Origin: Bradyrhizobium iriomotense
Lineage (GTDB): Bacteria > Pseudomonadota > Alphaproteobacteria > Rhizobiales > Xanthobacteraceae
Direction: 5' to 3'
Assembly (NCBI RefSeq): GCF_018130765.1
Contig: NZ_JAFCJZ010000013.1
Location: forward strand, 62,001-126,000
DNA length: 64,000 nucleotides
Positions 58,801 to 64,000 of the stretch are shown here, piece by piece. The notes under the pieces were generated by a model, which worked only from the letters and a program-made list of their open reading frames with translations, ran no database searches and was not told where the DNA came from. Made by a program: the position numbers and the translations under genes. Numbering within the stretch: the first letter of the stretch is position 1; every line of letters starts with the position of its first letter.

Positions 58801-59961
58801 TTCGATACGATCACCGATTTCCGATCGGGAAGCGACAAGATCGATTTGACGGCGATCGGCGCGCTGGGATTCGTAATCCTGGCGTTGAGCTCGACAAGCT
58901 CGTCCGTGCCGCCCCATACCATCGCCTGGATCTACGACAGCTCGGCCAACGAAACCGTCGTGTATGTCAATCCGACCGATCAAACCCTGGAGATCGGCGA
59001 TTCCAGCCTGCTGGAAGTTCATCTCCAGGGTGTCGCGACCATCGATTCCTCGGACTTCATCGTGGATCAAGCCGCGGCCCCGGTCCTGGCGGCGAGCGAT
59101 ACCCTCGATCCTGCCGCAGCCACGCTAGGCGATGCGGCGGTCGCGACATTGAGCACCTCCGACGCCTCCACCGGGGCGACGGACAGCAGCAGCTCGGTTT
59201 CCTTGGACGGAAGCTCGACCGCAATCGATGTGAGCTATCCCTTCGATATCGATCGGGATCACAGCGGGTGGAGCCACGAGATCACCGCTTCCGCCCCGGA
59301 CGAGACTACAACACTCCCCGGCCTCTCGGAACCGGCAATCCATTCGCTATCGATGGAGTCCTTCAAATTTGTCTTCGAACCACCCCGGACCGACGACAGC
59401 ATCCATCCGAACGGAATCGGCGCGACCGGCATGACGGAGCAAGATCATGCCACAGCTTTCAGCATTCCGGATGCGCTCCCAGCCATCGACCAGCATCTAG
59501 ATAACGGCAAGGCTGCCGAGGCTCATGGCCATGCAGACCTTGCCGATACCGCCAGTGCACTTCTTGATATCGCCCACCAGAAAGGCCTCGTGAACGGCGG
59601 CAACGCTCATTCGAATCCATCTCAAGCAAGCGAGCACAATCATGCTTCGATGCAGGCGCTCGACAAGCCCAATGACCAACCTCATTCTGCGGTAGACGAC
59701 ACGCACGGCTCCCACGGAAACCCGCAGGGCCATTCGTCCGGACCGGGCGATTCCTTCAACTTCGTGAATCCGGCGATCGAGAAATCGAGCATCGCATTTC
59801 TGGGCGATCTCCCGGCGCCGCTCGATCATCATGAAGGCGTGGCACATGCCTACGGACATGGTGGTGCCGCGACAACGGGCGAGGTTCCGCCGCTGGACGA
59901 TGGCGCTCACGGGGTGGGCGGCTTGGCCGCCTCTCATGTGCCGCACGATCTCCTGGTGTGA
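55870..59961 (+). CDS. Giant FecR-VCBS-RTX secreted protein
   Basis: 1363 residues without a Sec signal. Residues ~20-150 are FecR-like (VTSGSFAFAAGRLANSGALTVDTPLGSIRGRP). A cadherin-like segment (~295-400) leads to four tandem VCBS units (402-846), each with EAGG, VATGTL-type, GTFTMTA-W-YTLDN and VTITINGTND phrases. Next are eight RTX nonapeptides (~894-965; GGAGDDTL, GGSGDDTI, GGSGQDTI, then DDVFVY and FDTITDFRSGSDKIDLTAI). The last ~280 residues are Asp/Ser- then His-rich. This fits a type I-secreted, calcium-folded surface protein or adhesin. No secretion genes are near. GAGG lies 8 bp before the ATG. Confidence 0.9.
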   Translation: MSVAFGVGPQNGVTKTFPLQIIGIVQSTLGYVTLTRDDGPATQVSIGDLVCRHDVIETAADAQIGIRLLDDTIFSVASGARVELREFASESDCAPRSTIVAVTSGSFAFAAGRLANSGALTVDTPLGSIRGRPHATGFGILTMAALTFSMTKDAQGADPDGASLDSDTLTYKDLQHGAFELITKERVPRHIIVDDPGETVILNRIGSSVSVSQVANSAARMEELRAAQQDVLANLTQGPTGSSTPPGIIAPSLQHINFNPDNAPAPLNLLPALSPADIPLIVRPPPSLNVPGGPTEIDTIAFNDTFTATTGTFTASSPINSALTYGLSGGTAGTTVLDGVTYDLSQTGAYGTLYLNSASGAYTFVPNAAAINALSSPTTMGFVITVSDSGFSTSRTFVVNILGVNDTAIISGNAAGTVVEAGGVANSVPGAPSATGTLTDADVDNPPNTFTTVSSPTRSAGGYGTFTMTAGGAWTYTLDNGNGTVKALNAGDTLIDQFTVTTIDGTPQLVTITINGTNDAAIISGTATGSVVEAGGTSPGTPVATGTLLAADVDNPANTFAAVNTPTASAHSYGSFTITAAGVWTYTLDNNNITVQALNNGGTLTDSFTVTSADGTAQTVTITINGSNDGAVISGTAAGSVIEAGGVANGTPGTPTATGTLTDLDPDNAANTFTPVTTPKTSAGGFGTFTMTALGTWTYTLDNSNGTVQALNVGDTLNDQFTVTTVDGTPQLVTITINGTNDAASISGTTTGSVLEAGGIASGTPVATGTLTDTDLDNPANTFTAVTSPTASDGGYGTFTMTASGLWTYTLDNNNAVVDALDVGDTITDHFTVTSIDGTTQEVTIAIHGASDADPNDFDNLATGSTVVTDPPFVYGTPGHDSVAGGGSVPQIVYGGAGDDTLNGTGVNDTIFGGSGDDTIKGNNGADVIYGGSGQDTIDGSNENDTIIGGFGADKLTGSNGDDVFVYLSAVDSRAGQFDTITDFRSGSDKIDLTAIGALGFVILALSSTSSSVPPHTIAWIYDSSANETVVYVNPTDQTLEIGDSSLLEVHLQGVATIDSSDFIVDQAAAPVLAASDTLDPAAATLGDAAVATLSTSDASTGATDSSSSVSLDGSSTAIDVSYPFDIDRDHSGWSHEITASAPDETTTLPGLSEPAIHSLSMESFKFVFEPPRTDDSIHPNGIGATGMTEQDHATAFSIPDALPAIDQHLDNGKAAEAHGHADLADTASALLDIAHQKGLVNGGNAHSNPSQASEHNHASMQALDKPNDQPHSAVDDTHGSHGNPQGHSSGPGDSFNFVNPAIEKSSIAFLGDLPAPLDHHEGVAHAYGHGGAATTGEVPPLDDGAHGVGGLAASHVPHDLLV
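57073..58410 (+). repeat. Four tandem VCBS-coding units in an ABAB pattern
   Basis: Units begin at 57073, 57412, 57742 and 58081, and the series ends near 58410. Their lengths alternate 339, 330, 339 and 330 bp. Units 1 and 3 share VANxxPGxPxATGTL and DQFTVTT; units 2 and 4 share the shorter GTPVATGTL and FTVTS. The pattern suggests a duplicated 669-bp pair. Confidence 0.8.
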
Positions 59962-59988
59962 GCTCGATCTGCTGAACCCGCTCTTCCG

Positions 59989-60927
59989 CTACTTCCGCCC
60001 GGCGGGCGGCGGCGTCGCCATCGCGGCGGCCGGCTCCGGCGGCGTCAGATGGCGCGGGACGATGATGGTCTGGCCCGGGGTGAGCTGCGCGTTCTCTGCA
60101 AGCGAGTTGCTCTGTGCGAGCGTCCACAGCGGCACGCGATTGGCTGCGGCGATGCTCTCCAGGGTGTCGCCGCGGCGCACCGGCACCCGCACGCCGCTAT
60201 CCCACAGTTCAACCAGCGCATCCGCGGGCACGAGATAGCGCAGCGGCACGGCATCAGGCTGGGTCTGCGGCGGAATGCGCGGCAGCTGCGTCACCATCTC
60301 GACGATCTGGCGATGGATGTCGTCGGACTTCTCGATATTGATGTGCGAGACGCGGCTGTTCTCTTTCAGATCGTAGCTCGCGTAATGGCCGCGAAAGCCG
60401 GGCACCGCCACGACATCGCCGCCGCCGAGCACGCTGTCGGACAGGAAGATGTTGATGAAGCGCTCGACGTTGAGCGGCACGTCGCCGGTCGCATGCGCGG
60501 GATCGATGGCAATCACGAGGCTGATCGGGATGTTCTCCTTGGCCGCCATCTCGGAGATGACGACCGAGCACAGCCCACCCATGGAGTGGCCGATCAGCAC
60601 GATCGGCGCCGGGCTCTCCTTGTAGCTGGCGATGGCGCGGTTGCCGATCAGCCGGCAGATCGTGAATTCATAAACGTCGGCCGAGAAGCCGGCCTGCGTC
60701 AGCTTCTCGCTGAGCCGGTCCATGCCGGTCGAGAAGATCGGCCCCATGGCACCGCGGAACAGGTAGATTTTCGGCGGCGGCAGCGGCTCGGCGGGCGGAG
60801 CGGGAGGCGGCGCTGTGGCCGTCACGGCCGGGCGCTTCGACTTGGCGGGTGAGGCCACGGCTATGCCGTTGCCCAAGGCAAGCAGCGCCACCGCTGCCAG
60901 CACGACTAGCCGCCTCAAATCAATCAT
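59989..60927 (-). CDS. Exported lipase-like alpha/beta hydrolase with LysM domain
   Basis: 312 residues. The signal peptide is MIDLRRLVVLAAVALLALGNGIAVA, followed by a Pro-rich linker (~30-50). The hydrolase domain (~55-225) has KIYLFRGAMGPIFSTGMDRLSEKL and the nucleophile elbow IGHSMGG, with a later GFRGHYASY. The C-terminal LysM (~245-295; VPVRRGDTLESIAAANRVPLWTLAQSNSLAENAQLTPGQTIIVP) should hold it at peptidoglycan. It may cleave a lipid or ester at the cell wall. It is convergent with the giant secreted protein gene (27 bp between stops). The start ATG at 60927 has no strong ribosome site. Confidence 0.85.
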   Translation of the reverse strand: MIDLRRLVVLAAVALLALGNGIAVASPAKSKRPAVTATAPPPAPPAEPLPPPKIYLFRGAMGPIFSTGMDRLSEKLTQAGFSADVYEFTICRLIGNRAIASYKESPAPIVLIGHSMGGLCSVVISEMAAKENIPISLVIAIDPAHATGDVPLNVERFINIFLSDSVLGGGDVVAVPGFRGHYASYDLKENSRVSHINIEKSDDIHRQIVEMVTQLPRIPPQTQPDAVPLRYLVPADALVELWDSGVRVPVRRGDTLESIAAANRVPLWTLAQSNSLAENAQLTPGQTIIVPRHLTPPEPAAAMATPPPAGRK

Positions 60928-61083
60928 CAGTCCAGCAGTCCCACCGCGGGAGGCAAGGGCCTCTCCCAAACCGGCTTAGTGACGACCGATTGGGTGGTTT
61001 TTGGGGCACGGGAACTTGGGCGCGACGCACCGCCGCGCGCATCAAGGCTCCGTGACCTGCCGGATGGGTGCGCTGCCGGCCCG

Positions 61084-61704
61084 TCACTGCCTGCCCTTGA
61101 GGCGGCTGCGATGCGCGGCTTGCTTGGCGCGGTTGCCACAGACCGCCATGATGCACCACCGCCTCGCGCGCCTGCGGGTGTGATCGGCGAACAGCATCGT
61201 GCAGTTATGGCCCTCGCACGCCTTCACATCGGAAAAGTCTTCCTCGCAAACGAACTTCGCCATCGCCTCGCCGATGGGCAGCAGCAGGGCCTGCGGTGAG
61301 CGCCAGCGCCGCATCATCCGCAGCGCGAGGCCATGATTGCTGTCATCCTGCCGCGGTTCGATACGACTGAACATTTCGTCTTGTTGCAAAAGGCTGCTCA
61401 GCGGACCGAGCTCCTCCAGCGCGCTCGGCCCAAGCGGCCGGCCCGTATGCTCCAGTACAAATCCCCTGAACCATTCGCGCAACGCGCGCGCCTCGCCAGC
61501 GACCTCGTCGAGCTCGCCGGGCTTTGCGTGCGCCTTCAACGTGTCGAGCTCCTCCGCCGGCACCAGCTTCGCCTGGGCGAGCCAATCGATCAGGCCATCG
61601 CCATCGTCAAGCCAATCGACGGGCGTATCGACTGGCGTCGCCACCGAGTTGAGGAAATCGAGGCCGAGCGAGTCGGCGATGAACATGGCGGGCGGGCGAT
61701 CCAT
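61084..61704 (-). CDS. CGNR zinc finger domain-containing regulator
   Basis: 206 residues. The N-terminal helical region (~10-150) is the ABATE/putative stress-response domain (LDFLNSVATPVDTPVDWLDDGDGLIDWLAQAKLV). The C-terminal CGNR zinc finger (~160-200) has four Cys: VKACEGHNCTMLFADHTRRRARRWCIMAVCGNRAKQAAHR. Such proteins are thought to be DNA-binding regulators. AAGGA lies 6 bp before the ATG. It is divergent from the Asp-nucleophile hydrolase, with a promoter region rich in GTTAC/GTAAC motifs, so it probably represses both genes. Confidence 0.88.
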   Translation of the reverse strand: MDRPPAMFIADSLGLDFLNSVATPVDTPVDWLDDGDGLIDWLAQAKLVPAEELDTLKAHAKPGELDEVAGEARALREWFRGFVLEHTGRPLGPSALEELGPLSSLLQQDEMFSRIEPRQDDSNHGLALRMMRRWRSPQALLLPIGEAMAKFVCEEDFSDVKACEGHNCTMLFADHTRRRARRWCIMAVCGNRAKQAAHRSRLKGRQ

Positions 61705-61739
61705 GGGCGGTCCTTGGCCGTCGAAACAACGTCACCGTT

Positions 61740-61814
61740 AGTAACCAGTAAAATGCATATTGACAAGTTACTCATGGTCTACGTAACCTAAATTAAGGCT
61801 CTTAACGGGTTACT
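61740..61814. promoter_or_regulatory. Divergent promoter with four GTTAC/GTAAC motifs
   Basis: Within 75 bp are AGTAACC (61740-61746), GTTACT (61767-61772), GTAACC (61783-61788) and GGTTACT (61808-61814). For the plus strand TTGACA (61760-61765) and TAACCT (61784-61789) are spaced by 18 bp and make a good promoter for the hydrolase gene. The motifs overlap the promoter, as expected for an operator of the CGNR regulator. Confidence 0.6.
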
Positions 61815-61833
61815 ATCAGCAATGGAGACGGTC

Positions 61834-62685
61834 ATGACCCCGACCACCTACCGCACCGCCGACGTCGATGGCTTCAAGGTGTTCTATCGCGAGGCCGGCT
61901 CTCGAGGTGCGCCGAAGCTGCTGCTGCTGCACGGCTTCCCGAGTGCCGGCCACATGTTCCGCGACCTGATCCCGCTGCTCGCCGACAAATTCCACATCGT
62001 CGCGCCGGACCTGCCCGGCTTCGGCCAATCCGACATGCCGGCACGAGAAAGCTTCCGCTACACCTTCGACAACGTCGCGCAGGTGATCGAGCGCTTCACT
62101 GAAGTGATCGGCTTCGATCGTTTCGCAGTCTACGTCTTCGACTATGGCGCGCCGACCGGCTTCCGGCTCGCGCTGCGTCACCCCGAACGGATCACCGCGA
62201 TCATCTCGCAGAACGGCAACGCCTATGAGGACGGGCTGAGCGACGGCTGGACGCCGATCAAGGCTTATTGGCAGGACCCCACGCCGGCCAACCGCGAGGC
62301 GCTGCGTGCCTTCCTCACGCCGGAGGCGACGCGCTGGCAGTACACCCATGGCGTCCCCGATCCGACCTTGGTGTCGCCGGACGGACAGAACCTCGACAAT
62401 TTCTATCTGGCGCGTCCGGGCTCCGATGACGTGCAGCTCGATTTGTTCGGCGACTACAGGAGCAACGTCGCGCTCTATCCGTCATTCCAGGAGTATTTCC
62501 GCAAGCACAAGCCGCCGTTCCTCGCGGTCTGGGGCAAGAACGATCCGTTCTTCATTCCGCCCGGCGCCGAAGCGTTCAAGCGCGACAATCCCAATGCGGT
62601 CGTGCAGTTCTTCGACACCGGCCATTTCGCGCTGGAGACGCATGCGAAGGAGATCGCGGAGAGCATTCGCGCGTTCCTGAAGTGA
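61834..62685 (+). CDS. Alpha/beta hydrolase with Asp nucleophile (epoxide hydrolase/dehalogenase type)
   Basis: 283 residues. HGFPSAGHMFRDLIPLLADKFHIVAPDLPGFGQSD is the usual oxyanion-hole strand. The nucleophile is Asp103 (VFDYGAPTG) rather than Ser. The acid Asp237 (GKNDPFF) and His264 (DTGHFALE) complete the triad. An Asp nucleophile is the mark of epoxide hydrolases and haloalkane or fluoroacetate dehalogenases. The substrate is unknown. GGAG lies 6 bp before the ATG at 61834, which favours it over the ATG at 61822. It is divergent from the CGNR regulator. Confidence 0.9.
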   Translation: MTPTTYRTADVDGFKVFYREAGSRGAPKLLLLHGFPSAGHMFRDLIPLLADKFHIVAPDLPGFGQSDMPARESFRYTFDNVAQVIERFTEVIGFDRFAVYVFDYGAPTGFRLALRHPERITAIISQNGNAYEDGLSDGWTPIKAYWQDPTPANREALRAFLTPEATRWQYTHGVPDPTLVSPDGQNLDNFYLARPGSDDVQLDLFGDYRSNVALYPSFQEYFRKHKPPFLAVWGKNDPFFIPPGAEAFKRDNPNAVVQFFDTGHFALETHAKEIAESIRAFLK

Positions 62686-62727
62686 CGAGAGTTGTGGCGA
62701 TCGTCGATTGCCACATTGCGTGCCGGC

Positions 62728-63207
62728 CTAAAGCGGCAGCATCCGGTTCAAGAGGTCGAGCAGCGTGCGCTGCTCGGCTTCGCTCAGCGGAGCCAGCATC
62801 TTCCGATTATACGGCTCCGTCAGCCTTGCTCCCTCGGCAATGAGCTTTGCACCCTTTGGCGTGAGCATGAGCTCGACCGCACGGCGATCGGACTTCGAGC
62901 GGTTGCGCTTGATGAAGCCGGACGATTCGAGCTCGTTCAGGATCTTGATCAGGTTCGGTAGGCGCAGTCGAAGAAGGCTGGCAAGGCTGCTCGGCGGCAC
63001 GCCGGGATTGTCGCGAATGACGGCGAAGATCGCATAGGTTGCCGGCGTCAGGCCCAGTGCGGCGAATTCCTCATAGAAGCCTTCGAAGAACTTCAACTGC
63101 GCGAGGCGCAGCATGAAGCCGGGCGTGCGCTGAAGCGCACTCAGATCCAGCGTTTTCTCCTGCTGCTCAGCAGATTTTGCTCCGGATTTCGTGGTCTTCG
63201 GGCTCAT
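62728..63207 (-). CDS. MarR-family transcriptional regulator
   Basis: 159 residues from MSPKTTKSGAKSAEQQEK (a TTG nine bases earlier is possible). The winged helix lies at ~55-130 (LGLTPATYAIFAVIRDNPGVPPSSLASLLRLRLPNLIKILNELESSGFIKRNRSKSDRRAVELMLTPKG), where the SDRR is the wing. Helices at both ends form the dimer. It is divergent from the ABC binding protein at 63309 and probably controls it through the inverted repeat at 63247-63269. The ligand may be an aromatic acid or CoA ester, as is common for MarR proteins beside Leu-type binding proteins. Confidence 0.9.
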   Translation of the reverse strand: MSPKTTKSGAKSAEQQEKTLDLSALQRTPGFMLRLAQLKFFEGFYEEFAALGLTPATYAIFAVIRDNPGVPPSSLASLLRLRLPNLIKILNELESSGFIKRNRSKSDRRAVELMLTPKGAKLIAEGARLTEPYNRKMLAPLSEAEQRTLLDLLNRMLPL

Positions 63208-63232
63208 GATTTGCAATCCAAGGCGGGTCGAA

Positions 63233-63269
63233 TTGACACTCTCAAAAATAGCTATAAAATATAACTATT
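63233..63269. promoter_or_regulatory. Promoter -35 and MarR-type operator
   Basis: TTGACA (63233-63238) is followed by an inverted repeat, AATAGCTATA-AAA-TATAACTATT (63247-63269, one mismatch), which covers the expected -10 region for the plus-strand binding-protein gene. It is the only AT-rich patch in the region and sits between the divergent MarR and ABC genes. Confidence 0.65.
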
Positions 63270-63308
63270 ATTAAGCGGCACCAAGACCGCCCATGGGAGA
63301 GGGACACA

Positions 63309-64000
63309 ATGAACAGCAAATTTCTGCATAAATTGTGCATGTTGGCCGCGATGCTGACCGCGGCGCCGGCGTTCGCGCAGGACGTGGTGAAGATCGGCAT
63401 CCTCAACGACCAGTCCGGTCCGTTCGCGAGCTATCAGGGCATCGGCTCGGTCGTCGCCGCCAAGATGGCGGTCGAGGATTACGGCGGAAAGGCCGCCGGC
63501 AAGCCGGTCGAGGTCGTCGCGGCCGACCATCAGAACAAGACCGATATCGGGATCGGCATCGCCCGGCGCTGGTACGAGAACGAGAGCGTCGATGCGATCT
63601 TCGACATCCCGAACTCGTCGATCGCGCTCGCGGTCGCCGGCATGAGCGCCGAGAAGAACAAGGTGTTCGTCGGATCGGGCGCCGGCACGGTGCTGCTGAC
63701 CGGCGAGAAGTGCACGCCCAACACCGTGCACTGGACCTACGACACCTATGCCTACGGACGCGGCCTCGGCAAGGCGATCGTGCAGCAGGGCGGCAAGAAG
63801 TGGTTCTTCATCACCGCCGACTACGCCTTCGGTCACGATCTGGAGAAGCAGGCCGCGGAGGCCGTGAAGGCGTCAGGCGGCGAGGTGCTCGGCAGCGTGC
63901 GGCATCCGCTGGGAACGGCCGACTACGCCTCCTTCCTGCTTCAGGCCCAGGCATCGGGCGCGAACGTCGTCGGCTTCGCCAACGCCGGCGACGACACCAT
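63309..64000 (+). CDS. ABC transporter substrate-binding protein (Leu/aromatic type), partial
   Basis: The first ~230 residues are in the window and the gene runs off the right edge. The signal peptide is MNSKFLHKLCMLAAMLTAAPAFA. The mature part is a type I binding fold: VVKIGILNDQSGPFASYQGIGSVVAAKMAVEDYGGKAAGKPVEVVAADHQNKTDIGIGIARRWYENESVDAIFDIPNSSIALAVAGM and KKWFFITADYAFGHDLEKQAAEAVKASGG. This subtype (IARRWYEN, TADYAFGHDLE) is frequent in rhizobia for aromatic or branched-chain acids. GAGAGG lies 6 bp before the ATG. It is controlled by the divergent MarR gene, and permease genes probably follow outside the window. Confidence 0.9.
   Translation, partial: MNSKFLHKLCMLAAMLTAAPAFAQDVVKIGILNDQSGPFASYQGIGSVVAAKMAVEDYGGKAAGKPVEVVAADHQNKTDIGIGIARRWYENESVDAIFDIPNSSIALAVAGMSAEKNKVFVGSGAGTVLLTGEKCTPNTVHWTYDTYAYGRGLGKAIVQQGGKKWFFITADYAFGHDLEKQAAEAVKASGGEVLGSVRHPLGTADYASFLLQAQASGANVVGFANAGDDT

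Overview
The window looks like chromosome from a Bradyrhizobium-type alphaproteobacterium (Nitrobacteraceae). The evidence is high GC with strong third-position GC bias, a perfect FNR/FixK-type box, rhizobial gene families (DUF2336, GAF-HisKA kinases, ttu-like tartrate genes, TRAP and ABC importers), and several palindromic intergenic repeat families that I associate with this group. This placement is inference from gene content and was not checked by search. No tRNA, rRNA, CRISPR array, transposase, prophage or plasmid gene was seen. The window starts inside a Tat-exported protein and ends inside an ABC substrate-binding protein.

Left third (1-22.8 kb). Two small exported proteins come first, one of them downstream of a perfect FixK-like box. 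Then follow a divergent LysR/zinc alcohol dehydrogenase pair, a DUF2336 protein with a small partner, a long AsmA protein with a recognisable promoter, and a cytochrome P450 divergent from a TetR regulator with a perfect 12-bp inverted repeat between them. A signalling block follows: a FixJ-like response regulator with a soluble GAF-GAF histidine kinase, and two GGDEF-EAL proteins (one PAS-PAS-GAF and soluble, one membrane-bound with a CHASE-like sensor) around an MFS carrier. The second GGDEF-EAL gene is divergent from a Leu-type binding protein.

Middle (22.7-41.3 kb). A TRAP importer (Tat-exported DctP, fused DctQM) forms an operon with a D-2-hydroxyacid dehydrogenase. Next are a LysR/DoxX divergent pair, an exported caspase-like protein, a SulP carrier, a complete four-gene sugar-type ABC importer operon, a His/Gly-rich LTXXQ protein, a GlcD-type FAD oxidase, a hotdog thioesterase and a DUF1328 membrane peptide.

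Right third (41.5-64 kb). A UvrD/PcrA helicase gene carries a palindromic repeat element read in frame. It is followed by an orphan HicB, a Cys-rich/OmpA envelope pair, an Mpo1-like protein, an epimerase/methyltransferase pair, a sorbosone-dehydrogenase-like protein and a tartrate utilisation cluster (LysR, carrier, dehydrogenase) with an L-aspartate-dehydrogenase-like gene. A FecR-TPR operon is divergent from a 1363-residue FecR/VCBS/RTX protein. The window ends with a lipase-LysM protein, a CGNR regulator divergent from an Asp-nucleophile hydrolase, and a MarR regulator divergent from an ABC binding protein.

The most unusual observations are the ~120-bp composite palindromic element, found once intergenically (5496-5614) and once in frame inside the helicase gene (42340-42458); the FecR domain shared by the giant secreted protein and its divergent neighbour; the ABAB higher-order VCBS repeat; and several precise operator-like inverted repeats in divergent promoters.
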